A stretch of 64,000 nt of DNA from Thauera sp. GDN1 (GTDB lineage Bacteria; Pseudomonadota; Gammaproteobacteria; Burkholderiales; Rhodocyclaceae), in assembly GCF_029223545.1 (NCBI RefSeq), contig NZ_CP097870.1:1240001-1304000 (forward strand). The letters run 5' to 3'. Within the stretch, counting starts at the first letter, position 1; every line of letters begins with the position of its first letter. The translations under genes and the position numbers were made by a program. The notes below the pieces were generated by a model. That model made no database searches, was not told the origin of the DNA, and was given only the letters and a program-made list of their open reading frames with translations. Shown here piece by piece: positions 41,949-49,163 of the stretch.

Positions 41949-42866
41949 ATGCCGATTCCCGACTACCAAACGCTAATGCTCCCTTTGCTGCGCCTCGCCG
42001 GTGATGGCGGGGAACACCGTTTTCGTGATGCAGTGGAGTACTTGGCTGCACAGTTCGGATTGACGGATGCCGAGCGCGGCGAACTTCTTCCGAGTGGTAC
42101 TGCGCCTATTTTCGATAACCGAGTGGGCTGGGCAAGGACCTACCTCAAGCAGGCTGGTCTGATTAAGTCGGTAAAGCGGGGCATCTTCAGGATCACTGAG
42201 TCCGGGGTTGAGCTACTTGCCCGAGCGCCGGATCGAATTGATACCTCGACGCTTGAGCGCTACGAGGCTTTCCTGGCATTTCGCAATCGAAGACGCGAAC
42301 GAGGCGAAGGCGAAACGCGCGAGCAGGCTGAAGCTGTGAACGAAGATCTCACTCCGGAGGATGCGCTTGCCGCGGCCTATCAAAAGCTCCGGAAGAGTCT
42401 CGAAGCCGACCTGCTTGATCAGGTAAAAGCCTCATCACCGGCGTTTTTTGAACGGCTGGTGATCGATCTGCTTGTATCGATGGGTTACGGTGGTTCGCGG
42501 CGTGATGCTGGTCGAGCCATTGGCAAGAGTGGTGATGGTGGCATTGACGGCATCATCAAAGAGGACAAGCTTGGACTCGATGCGATCTACATTCAGGCCA
42601 AGCGATGGGAGGGGACTGTCGGTCGGCCTGAAATCCAGAAGTTCGCTGGAGCCCTTCAAGGGCAAAGAGCGACCAAAGGGGTCTTCATCACCACTTCAAA
42701 TTTCAGCCGAGAAGCGGAAGAGTACGCCAGCATCATCAACACGAAGATCATTCTGCTGGACGGCGAACGCCTTGCCACGCTGATGGTGGATCACAATGTC
42801 GGCGTGTCGATGCTCGGTGTCTATGAGTTGAAGAAAGTGGACTCCGACTATTTCGAAGGCGACTAG
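41949..42866 (+). CDS. Mrr-type restriction endonuclease
   Basis: A 305-residue protein with two domains. Residues 1-100 are a winged-helix Mrr N-terminal domain (LPLLRLAGDGGEHRFRDAVE... TYLKQAGLIKSVKRGIFRI). Residues 160-290 are the Mrr catalytic PD-(D/E)xK fold: SGDGGIDGII with D200, then YIQAKRW with Q216 and K218. Mrr enzymes cut DNA with foreign or modified bases and can induce SOS. Codon use is clearly less GC-rich than in alaS or dinB, a sign of horizontal gain. No methyltransferase adjoins it, as expected for type IV enzymes. ATG at 41949 precedes the family start; the frame opens earlier at 41862. Confidence 0.88.
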   Translation: MPIPDYQTLMLPLLRLAGDGGEHRFRDAVEYLAAQFGLTDAERGELLPSGTAPIFDNRVGWARTYLKQAGLIKSVKRGIFRITESGVELLARAPDRIDTSTLERYEAFLAFRNRRRERGEGETREQAEAVNEDLTPEDALAAAYQKLRKSLEADLLDQVKASSPAFFERLVIDLLVSMGYGGSRRDAGRAIGKSGDGGIDGIIKEDKLGLDAIYIQAKRWEGTVGRPEIQKFAGALQGQRATKGVFITTSNFSREAEEYASIINTKIILLDGERLATLMVDHNVGVSMLGVYELKKVDSDYFEGD

Positions 42867-42913
42867 AGCAGCGGTGTCGGCAGGCTTGCGCAGTTAGATT
42901 TATGGGGTGGCTC

Positions 42914-43318
42914 ATGGCTCGACTCATAGCGTTTCTAGCATTACTGGCAGTGCCTCCTGCCTTTTCCGCAGGGCCACAAACGACGATATTGCCTTCGGGC
43001 GTCAGCGTCGAAATCTGGCGCCAGGGCGACGGCTCGCGCTCGCCGACGCTGGCCGACGTCGTGCGCGTGCATTACCAGGGCACGCTCGCCGACGGCAAGG
43101 AGTTCGACAGCTCCTACGGCCGCGGGCGGCCGGCGGAGCTGCCGCTGGAGGCGCTGATTCCGTGCTGGAAGGAAGTGCTGCAGCAGATGTCGCCGGGCGG
43201 CGCGGTGCGCATCGTGTGCCCGCCGGAAACGGCCTACGGCAGTCGCGGCGTGGCTGGGAAGATTCCGCCCGACAGCACGCTCAACTTCGTCATCGAGCTG
43301 CTCGAAGTGAAGCGCTGA
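42914..43318 (+). CDS. Exported FKBP-type peptidyl-prolyl cis-trans isomerase
   Basis: A 134-residue isomerase: signal peptide (MARLIAFLALLAVPPAFSA) and one FKBP domain with VVRVHYQGTLADGKEFDSSYGRG, LIPCWKEVLQQM and PPETAYGSRGVAGKIPPDSTLNFVIELL. It would catalyse proline isomerisation in the periplasm. The ATG at 42914 has GGGGTGG upstream; an ATG at 42902 is also possible. The first 25 codons (signal peptide) have the AT-rich usage of the Mrr gene, while the domain itself has host-like usage. Confidence 0.9.
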   Translation: MARLIAFLALLAVPPAFSAGPQTTILPSGVSVEIWRQGDGSRSPTLADVVRVHYQGTLADGKEFDSSYGRGRPAELPLEALIPCWKEVLQQMSPGGAVRIVCPPETAYGSRGVAGKIPPDSTLNFVIELLEVKR

Positions 43319-43333
43319 AGGCGGGCGGGTGGC

Positions 43334-44140
43334 TCATGCGCCCGGCGGGGGCCCGTCGCCGGCGTGCCGCAGTTCTGCCAGCTCGGCGCGGATCGCGCGC
43401 AGTTCGGTGAGCACTGCATCGTGGTCGACACTGACCAGCTCCCGGGTCTGCTCCTGCTCCTCGTGCTCCACCGCGCTCATCGAGTCGACGACGATGGCGA
43501 TGAAGAGGTTGAGCACCGCGAAGGTGGTCAGCAGGATGAACAGCACGAAGAAGATCCACGCGTAAGGGTAGGCCTCCATGACCGGGCGGGCGATGCCCAT
43601 CGACCACGACTCCAGGGTCATGACCTGGAACAGGGTGTAGAACGAGGCGCCGATGCTGCCGAACCACTCCGGGAAGCTGGCGCCGAAGAGCTTGGTCGTC
43701 ATCACCGCGGCGACGTAGAACACGAGCAGCAGCAGGGTGATCACCGAGCCCATGCCGGGGATGGCCCTGAGCAGCGCGCTCACCACCTTGCGCATCGACG
43801 GCACCACCGACACCAGGCGCAGCGCGCGCAGGATGCGCAGCGAGCGCAGCACCTGCAGGCCCTCGCCGGTGGGGGCGAGCGTGATCGCGACGATGGTGAA
43901 GTCGAACACGTTCCAGCCGCTGCGGAAGAAGCGCAGGCGATAGACGAAGAGCTTGAGCGCGAGCTCGACCACGAACACCGCGAGCGCGGCGCGGTCGAGC
44001 GCGAGCAGCACGCCGCCGGCCGTCGCCATGGCGGCGGACGAGGTCTCGAGGCCGAGGGTGATCGCGTTGATGACGATCACGATGATGACGAAGCGCTGGA
44101 AGGCGGCAGATTCGACGAGGCGTTGAAGACTTGCGGTCAT
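43334..44140 (-). CDS. Voltage-gated sodium channel of the NavBac type
   Basis: A 268-residue single-domain ion channel that would assemble as a tetramer. Six helices are visible; S4 has arginines every third residue (R99, R102, R105, R108 in VLRSLRILRALRLV). The selectivity filter is TLESWS (175-180), the same as in characterised bacterial sodium channels such as NavMs and close to NaChBac TLESWA. S6 follows (IFFVLFILLTTFAVLNLFIAIVVD), and a C-terminal coiled coil (about 225-258) fits the four-helix bundle of the family. Converges with the FKBP gene. Confidence 0.9.
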   Translation of the reverse strand: MTASLQRLVESAAFQRFVIIVIVINAITLGLETSSAAMATAGGVLLALDRAALAVFVVELALKLFVYRLRFFRSGWNVFDFTIVAITLAPTGEGLQVLRSLRILRALRLVSVVPSMRKVVSALLRAIPGMGSVITLLLLVFYVAAVMTTKLFGASFPEWFGSIGASFYTLFQVMTLESWSMGIARPVMEAYPYAWIFFVLFILLTTFAVLNLFIAIVVDSMSAVEHEEQEQTRELVSVDHDAVLTELRAIRAELAELRHAGDGPPPGA

Positions 44141-44175
44141 TTCGCGAGTTGGATGCTTTGGGGTTCAGGAATGAG

Positions 44176-44248
44176 GGGCGGGATGGTGTGGTGCGATGGC
44201 CGGGCGGGGACGGCCCTTGCGCAGCCCCCGCCCCACGCCATCCCGCCC
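44176..44248. repeat. Long inverted repeat between the sodium channel and TerC genes
   Basis: GGGCGGGATGGTGTGG (44176-44191) matches the complement of CCACGCCATCCCGCCC (44233-44248) at 15 of 16 positions, with a 41-base centre that can itself pair (GGCGGGG/CCCCGCC). No T-run follows on either strand. It fills most of the 116-base space after terC. Confidence 0.6.
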
Positions 44249-44256
44249 GATCTTCT

Positions 44257-45234
44257 TCAGCTCGTGCGGGTCGGGGCGGCTTCCCTGGTCTTGCGCGCGG
44301 AGTACCACAGGCTTGCGAACACCGAGCACGCGAGGATGGTGGCCACCACCGACAACGACACCAGCACCGGGATCTTGAACCACTCGACGATCAGCATCTT
44401 GGTGCCGATGAAGACCAGGATCGCCGCCAGGCCGTACTTGAGCAGCTCGAAGCGGTCGCCGAGGTCGGCGAGCAGGAAGTACATCGCGCGCAGGCCGAGG
44501 ATGGCGAACAGGTTCGAGGTCAGCACGATGAAGGGGTCGGTGGTGATGGCGAAGATCGCCGGGATGCTGTCGACCGCGAAGATCACGTCGGAGATCTCGA
44601 CCAGCACCAGGGCGAGGAAGAGCGGCGTCATCATGCGTACGCCGTTACGCATCACGAAGAAGCGCTCGCCTTCGAGCTTCTCTGTGACCGGGTAGTGGTT
44701 GCGGATCCAGCGGATGAGGGGGTTCGTCTCCAGGTCCGGGTCGTGCTCGGAGAACCACGCCATCTTGATGCCGGTGACGATCAGGAAGGCGCCGAAGACG
44801 TAGAGCAGCCAGTGGAACTCGCTGATCAGCCAACTGCCGGCGAAGATCATGATCGTGCGCAGCGCGATCGCGCCGACGATGCCGTACAGCAGCACGCGGC
44901 GCTGCAGCTCCAGCGGAACCGCAAAGAAGCTGAAGATCATCATCCACACGAAGACGTTGTCGACCGCGAGCGATTTCTCGACCAGGTAGCCGGTGACGAA
45001 GGCGGTCGTCTGCTCGTTGGCGACTGCACGCCCGAGCGTGCCGTCCAGGTACCACCACAGCCCGGCGGCGAACAGCATCGCCACCGTGACCCAGGCGAGC
45101 GACCAGCCCGCCGCTTCCTTCAGGGACACCCGGTGCTGCTTGCCGCCGCCGAAGGCGAACAGGTCCACCAGCAGCATCGTTACCACGATGGCGGCAAAGG
45201 CCGCCCACATCCACCACGTTCCGATCGATTCCAT
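44257..45234 (-). CDS. TerC/Alx family membrane protein (manganese exporter-like)
   Basis: A 325-residue membrane protein with about nine helices. Acidic membrane motifs typical of TerC are [13 protein letters not shown] and [19 protein letters not shown]. Members such as Alx and the YkoY group export Mn2+ or help metallate exported proteins. A GGAG Shine-Dalgarno precedes the ATG at 45234. The leader holds a yybP-ykoY riboswitch ending in a terminator, so expression is expected to rise with Mn2+. Confidence 0.93.
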   Translation of the reverse strand: MESIGTWWMWAAFAAIVVTMLLVDLFAFGGGKQHRVSLKEAAGWSLAWVTVAMLFAAGLWWYLDGTLGRAVANEQTTAFVTGYLVEKSLAVDNVFVWMMIFSFFAVPLELQRRVLLYGIVGAIALRTIMIFAGSWLISEFHWLLYVFGAFLIVTGIKMAWFSEHDPDLETNPLIRWIRNHYPVTEKLEGERFFVMRNGVRMMTPLFLALVLVEISDVIFAVDSIPAIFAITTDPFIVLTSNLFAILGLRAMYFLLADLGDRFELLKYGLAAILVFIGTKMLIVEWFKIPVLVSLSVVATILACSVFASLWYSARKTREAAPTRTS

Positions 45235-45250
45235 CGCGCGCTCCGCACAC

Positions 45251-45288
45251 AAAAACAAAAAGGGCCTGTTCCCGAAGGACACAGACCC
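45251..45288 (-). terminator. Terminator of the riboswitch expression platform
   Basis: On the minus strand GGGTCTGTGTCC pairs with GGAACAGGCCC around a TTCG tetraloop (complement of 45262-45288) and is followed by TTTTTGTTTTT (45261-45251). It stands 28 bases before the terC Shine-Dalgarno. Confidence 0.75.
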
Positions 45289-45440
45289 CTGCGTGCCAGC
45301 GCTGCACGGACCTTGCCCCTCGGGCAAGGTCTCGCTTGCAACGGATACGGCCGTTGCCTCCGGCACCGGGAGACGGTCTGGCGACCGATCTGCCGTGATG
45401 ACGATGCCGGAGCGGAAAAGCTACTCCCCTTGATGGGCGC
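45262..45440 (-). ncRNA. yybP-ykoY manganese riboswitch upstream of terC
   Basis: On the minus strand the leader begins with AAGGGGAGTAGC (complement of 45420-45431), the hallmark 5' element of yybP-ykoY RNAs. Then come a GTCATCAC segment, the stem GCAACGG/CCGTTGC (45338-45357) and GCGAGACC, the conserved 3' element, which lies at the start of the hairpin GACCTTGCC/GGCAAGGTC (45309-45331). A UUCG terminator follows. These RNAs bind Mn2+ and most often control MntP, TerC or P-type ATPases, which agrees with the gene downstream. Confidence 0.85.
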
Positions 45441-45601
45441 GAGTGTGTCTGTTGCGCTGCGGTAATGTCAAGCGATGCGTGCGAACGCCGTTGCGGCCGC
45501 GAGGTCGACACCCCGTGCCGGCTGGGGCATGATCGATGGCGACCGGATCGCCCGCTTGGCACTGCGCGGGGCCGGCGCATCCCCTTCTCTTGCCCGACTC
45601 C

Positions 45602-46945
45602 ATGGAAATCGTCTTTCTGATCGCACTCATCGTGCTCAACGGTGTCTTCGCCATGTCCGAGATCGCGCTCGTCACCGCGCGCCGGGCGCGGCTCGCGCGG
45701 CTTGCCGAGGAGGGCGACAGCTCGGCCGAGGTGGCGATCAAGCTCGGCGAGGATCCGACCCGCTTCCTGTCCACGATCCAGATCGGCATCACCTCGATCG
45801 GCATCCTCAACGGTATCGTCGGCGAGGCGGCCCTCGCGGGCCCGCTTGCGGAGTGGCTGCAGACCCTGGGCATGGAGCGGCGCACCAGCGAGGTCGGCTC
45901 GACCGTGCTGGTGGTCGTGGTGATCACCTACGTGTCGATCGTGGTCGGCGAGCTCGTCCCCAAGCGCATCGGTCAGATCAACCCGGAAGGCATTGCCCGC
46001 CTGGTGGCGCGGCCGATGAACGTGCTGTCGATCGCCTCGCGCCCCTTCGTGCATCTGCTGGCCGGCTCGACCGCGCTGCTGCTGCGCCTGATGGGCCAGC
46101 GCGAGCTGGGCGGGCCGAGCGTGACCGAGGAGGAGATCCACGCCATGCTGGTCGAGGGCTCCGAGGCGGGCGTGATAGAGAAGAGCGAGCACGACATGGT
46201 GCGCAACGTGTTCCGCCTCGACGACCGCCAGATCGCCTCGCTGATGGTGCCGCGCTCGGACATCGTCGCGCTCGACCTCGTCCGGCCGCTGGAGGAGAAC
46301 CTCGAGCTGGTGGCGTCCTCGTCCTATTCCAGCTTCCCCGTGTGCCGCGGCGGGCTCGACGAGATCCTCGGCATCGTCAGCGCCAAGAAGATCTTCACCC
46401 AGATGCTGCGCGAGGAACCGATCGACCTCACCGGGAACCTGCAGCCGGCCGTGTACGTGCCGGAATCGCTGACCGGGATGGAGCTGCTCGACCAGTTCCG
46501 CGCCTCGGGCACCTACACGGTGTTCGTGATCGACGAGTACGGCGAGGTGCAGGGCATGGTCACGCTGCACGACGTGATCGAGTCGGTGACCGGCGAGTTC
46601 CTGCCGCACGACACCGAGGAGGCGTGGGCGGTGCAGCGCGAGGATGGCTCGTGGCTGCTCGATGGCCTGATCCCGATCGTCGAACTCAAGGACCGCTTGG
46701 GCATCAAGGCGGTGCCGGAAGAGGAGAAGGGCCGCTACCACACCCTGTCGGGGATGGTGATGTGGCTGCTTGGCCGCCTGCCCAACACCGGCGACGTCGC
46801 CACCTGGGAGAGCTGGCGGCTGGAGGTCGTCGACCTCGATGGCAAGCGCATAGACAAGGTGCTGGCCACCCGTCTGCCCGATGCGGCGGAGGCGGTCGGT
46901 GCCGAGCAGGAGGCGGCCTCCGGCGAGCCGGACGGCGAGGCATGA
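45602..46945 (+). CDS. CNNM/CorC-family membrane transporter (HlyC/CorC-like)
   Basis: A 447-residue protein with an N-terminal DUF21/CNNM membrane domain (about 1-190: NGVFAMSEIALVTARRARLARLAEEG, VVVGELVPKRIGQ), two CBS domains (about 205-340: LMVPRSDIVALD, VIDEYGEVQGMVTLHDVIE) and a C-terminal CorC/HlyC transporter-associated domain (ending about 425). Family members bind Mg2+-ATP through CBS and affect Mg2+ or Co2+ efflux. It shares a four-base overlap (ATGA) with the next gene. Confidence 0.9.
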   Translation: MEIVFLIALIVLNGVFAMSEIALVTARRARLARLAEEGDSSAEVAIKLGEDPTRFLSTIQIGITSIGILNGIVGEAALAGPLAEWLQTLGMERRTSEVGSTVLVVVVITYVSIVVGELVPKRIGQINPEGIARLVARPMNVLSIASRPFVHLLAGSTALLLRLMGQRELGGPSVTEEEIHAMLVEGSEAGVIEKSEHDMVRNVFRLDDRQIASLMVPRSDIVALDLVRPLEENLELVASSSYSSFPVCRGGLDEILGIVSAKKIFTQMLREEPIDLTGNLQPAVYVPESLTGMELLDQFRASGTYTVFVIDEYGEVQGMVTLHDVIESVTGEFLPHDTEEAWAVQREDGSWLLDGLIPIVELKDRLGIKAVPEEEKGRYHTLSGMVMWLLGRLPNTGDVATWESWRLEVVDLDGKRIDKVLATRLPDAAEAVGAEQEAASGEPDGEA

Positions 46946-48018
46946 TCGACCAGGTCGCGGAAAAGGTCGTCCGCCGCGTCATCCTCGGCTTGCTGCTCGG
47001 CGGCCTGCTGCTGCTGAGCTATGCGGTGCTGCACATGTTCATCGTCCCGGTGGCGTGGGCGGTGATCATCGCCTATGCGACCTGGCCGGCTTTCCGCCGC
47101 CTGCGCGCCGGGCTGCGCCGCTACCCGACGCTGAGTGCGCTGCTGATGACGCTGCTGTTGAGTGCCGCCTTCGTGCTGCCGGCGCTGTGGATCGGCATGT
47201 TGCTGCGCACCGAGGTCGGGGTGGCGATCGCCGCGGTCACGACGCAGATCCGCGAGGGTGCCTTCGTGCTGCCGGACTTCATCCGCACGCTGCCGTGGAT
47301 CGGCGACGACCTGCAGGCGATGGTGGGCGAGCTCACCCGCGACCCCGAGGCGCTGCGCGCCCAGCTCACCGAATGGGTGCGCGAGGGCAGCAACCTGGTG
47401 GTGGCGCTGATCGGCGACGTCGGGCGCAACGCCGCCAAGCTCGGCTTCGCGCTGATCACGGTGTTCTTCCTGTATCGCGACGGCGAGCGCGTCCTCGAGC
47501 AGGTGGTGGCGGTGCTGCGCCGCTTCCTCGGCGAGCGGCTCGACTCCTACCTCGCCGCGGTGGGCGGCATGACCAAGGCGGTCGTGTGGGGGCTGATCGC
47601 GACCGCGATCGGGCAGGGTATCGTCGCCGGGCTGGGGTACTGGTGGGCGGGGGTGCCGGCGCCGGTGCTGATGGGCGCGATCACCGCGGTGATCGCGATG
47701 ATTCCTTTCGGTACCCCGTTCGCGTGGGGATCGATCGGGGTGTGGTTGCTGATGAGCGGGCAGACCGTCGAGGGCGTCGGCCTCTTGCTGTGGGGCACGC
47801 TGGTGGTGAGCTGGGTCGATAACCTCGTCCGCCCGCTGGTGATCAGCAACGCCACCCGCATCCCCTTCCTGCTGGTGATGTTCGGCGTGCTCGGCGGGCT
47901 GGCGGCATTCGGACTGGTCGGCCTGTTCCTCGGCCCGGTGGTGCTGGCGGTGCTGATGGCGGTGTGGCGCGAGTGGCTGGAGGAGTCCGAACTCGACCGT
48001 CTCGCGCCGCCGCGCTGA
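46942..48018 (+). CDS. AI-2E family transporter-like membrane protein
   Basis: A 358-residue protein with about eight helices: pairs near the N-terminus (16-55, 65-90), an outside loop (95-145), and a C-terminal cluster (150-340) with the family segment FLYRDGERVLEQVVAVLRRFLGERLDSY and MIPFGTPFAWG. The family covers TqsA-like autoinducer-2 exporters and Na+/H+ antiporters, so substrate is uncertain. Translation is coupled to the CNNM gene. Confidence 0.85.
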   Translation: MIDQVAEKVVRRVILGLLLGGLLLLSYAVLHMFIVPVAWAVIIAYATWPAFRRLRAGLRRYPTLSALLMTLLLSAAFVLPALWIGMLLRTEVGVAIAAVTTQIREGAFVLPDFIRTLPWIGDDLQAMVGELTRDPEALRAQLTEWVREGSNLVVALIGDVGRNAAKLGFALITVFFLYRDGERVLEQVVAVLRRFLGERLDSYLAAVGGMTKAVVWGLIATAIGQGIVAGLGYWWAGVPAPVLMGAITAVIAMIPFGTPFAWGSIGVWLLMSGQTVEGVGLLLWGTLVVSWVDNLVRPLVISNATRIPFLLVMFGVLGGLAAFGLVGLFLGPVVLAVLMAVWREWLEESELDRLAPPR

Positions 48019-48036
48019 AAGCCTGCTCGCGACGCC

Positions 48037-48816
48037 TCAGGTACCGTACTTGCGCGCCAGCGTGTCGTGCAGGGCGACGAACTCCTGCGACAGCTTGTGC
48101 TTCGGGTCGAGGTGGATCATCGGCTTGGCCTGCTCGTGCGATTCCCTGATCTTCACCGAGGCGGACAGGTAGGGCTCGAGCACCGGCAGGCCTTCCTTGA
48201 TCAGATCCTGCACCATCTTCTGCGGCAGGCTGGCGCGCGGCTGGAACTGGTTGACCACGATGCCCTCGACGGCGAGCTTGCGGTTGTGGTCGGACTTGAT
48301 CTCCTGCACGTTCTCGAGCAGCGAGTACAGCGCCTTGCGCGAGAACTCGTCGCAGTCGAAGGGGATCAGGCAGGCGTCGGCGGCGATCAGCGCCGAACGG
48401 GTGAAGAAGTTCAGCGCCGGCGGAGTGTCGATGTACACGCAGTCGAAGTCTTCCGCGAGCTCTTCCAGCGCGTCGCGCAGCTTGTAGATCTTGTAGCGCG
48501 ATTCGAGCTTGGACTGCAGCTCCTCGAGCTGCGGGTGCGAGGGCATCACGTGCAGACCCTCGAAGGGCGTGGCGACGACGAATTCCGCGGTGTCGCGCGG
48601 GTTGAGCTTGAAGTTCAGCGTCTGGTCGAAGAAGTCGGCGAGCGTTGCCTCGAGGTCCTCGCCGCTGGCGCCGAGCAGGTACTGGGTGGAGTTGCCCTGC
48701 GGATCGAGGTCGACGACGAGGGTGCGCTTGCCCTTTTGGGCGCTGATCGCTGCCAGGTTGCAGGTGATCGTCGATTTGCCGACGCCGCCCTTCTGATTGA
48801 ACACCACTCGCCGCAT
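48037..48816 (-). CDS. ParA-family ATPase without a ParB partner
   Basis: A 259-residue deviant-Walker ATPase: KGGVGKST (9-16) with the signature lysine, switch I DLDPQGNST and switch II VYIDTPPALN. It lacks the N-terminal helix-turn-helix of plasmid ParA, so it is a chromosomal-type or cargo-positioning ATPase. No parB gene, parS palindrome or obvious cargo adjoins it. ATG at 48816 has a GGGGAGAG Shine-Dalgarno. It converges on the AI-2E gene at 18 bases. Confidence 0.88.
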   Translation of the reverse strand: MRRVVFNQKGGVGKSTITCNLAAISAQKGKRTLVVDLDPQGNSTQYLLGASGEDLEATLADFFDQTLNFKLNPRDTAEFVVATPFEGLHVMPSHPQLEELQSKLESRYKIYKLRDALEELAEDFDCVYIDTPPALNFFTRSALIAADACLIPFDCDEFSRKALYSLLENVQEIKSDHNRKLAVEGIVVNQFQPRASLPQKMVQDLIKEGLPVLEPYLSASVKIRESHEQAKPMIHLDPKHKLSQEFVALHDTLARKYGT

Positions 48817-48910
48817 GTAGCTCTCCCCATGTTGTTTTGTCGGGCGCGGTGCGATCGCCGCGCGGAGCCCGCATTCTGCCAAAAGCGGGGGACGCCGGGG
48901 CGGCTCCTTC

Positions 48911-48931
48911 ATGCCGCGTGATACGCGGCAT
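48911..48931. repeat. Inverted repeat in the parA-maeB spacer
   Basis: ATGCCGCG (48911-48918) and CGCGGCAT (48924-48931) form a perfect repeat around five bases, about 100 bases upstream of parA. The 347-base spacer (48817-49163) otherwise holds a TAAACT -10-like site near 48968 and the palindrome at 49091; no gene is supported in it. Confidence 0.5.
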
Positions 48932-49090
48932 TACACGGCGGCCCTGCCAAAGGGGGGGTGGCTGCGCTAAACTTCTGCGACGTCAATCGAGGCCGTTCCC
49001 GCGCCGCTCCGGCGTGCACAACAAGAAAGCCCTTGCGAACATCCCGAACGATGGACCCGTGTCCGCGCTGCCCGGCCGGCACGCGCTGCG

Positions 49091-49108
49091 CCGATCCGCG
49101 CGGATCGG
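49091..49108. repeat. Perfect 18-base palindrome in the maeB leader
   Basis: CCGATCCGC followed by its exact complement GCGGATCGG, with no spacer, 55 bases before the maeB start. The size and symmetry suit a dimeric regulator's operator, but no regulator gene adjoins it. Confidence 0.55.
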
Positions 49109-49163
49109 TGCGGCCTCACCATACAGCCACAACATAGACCTCAGCGTTCCGAGAGGGGAGAAC

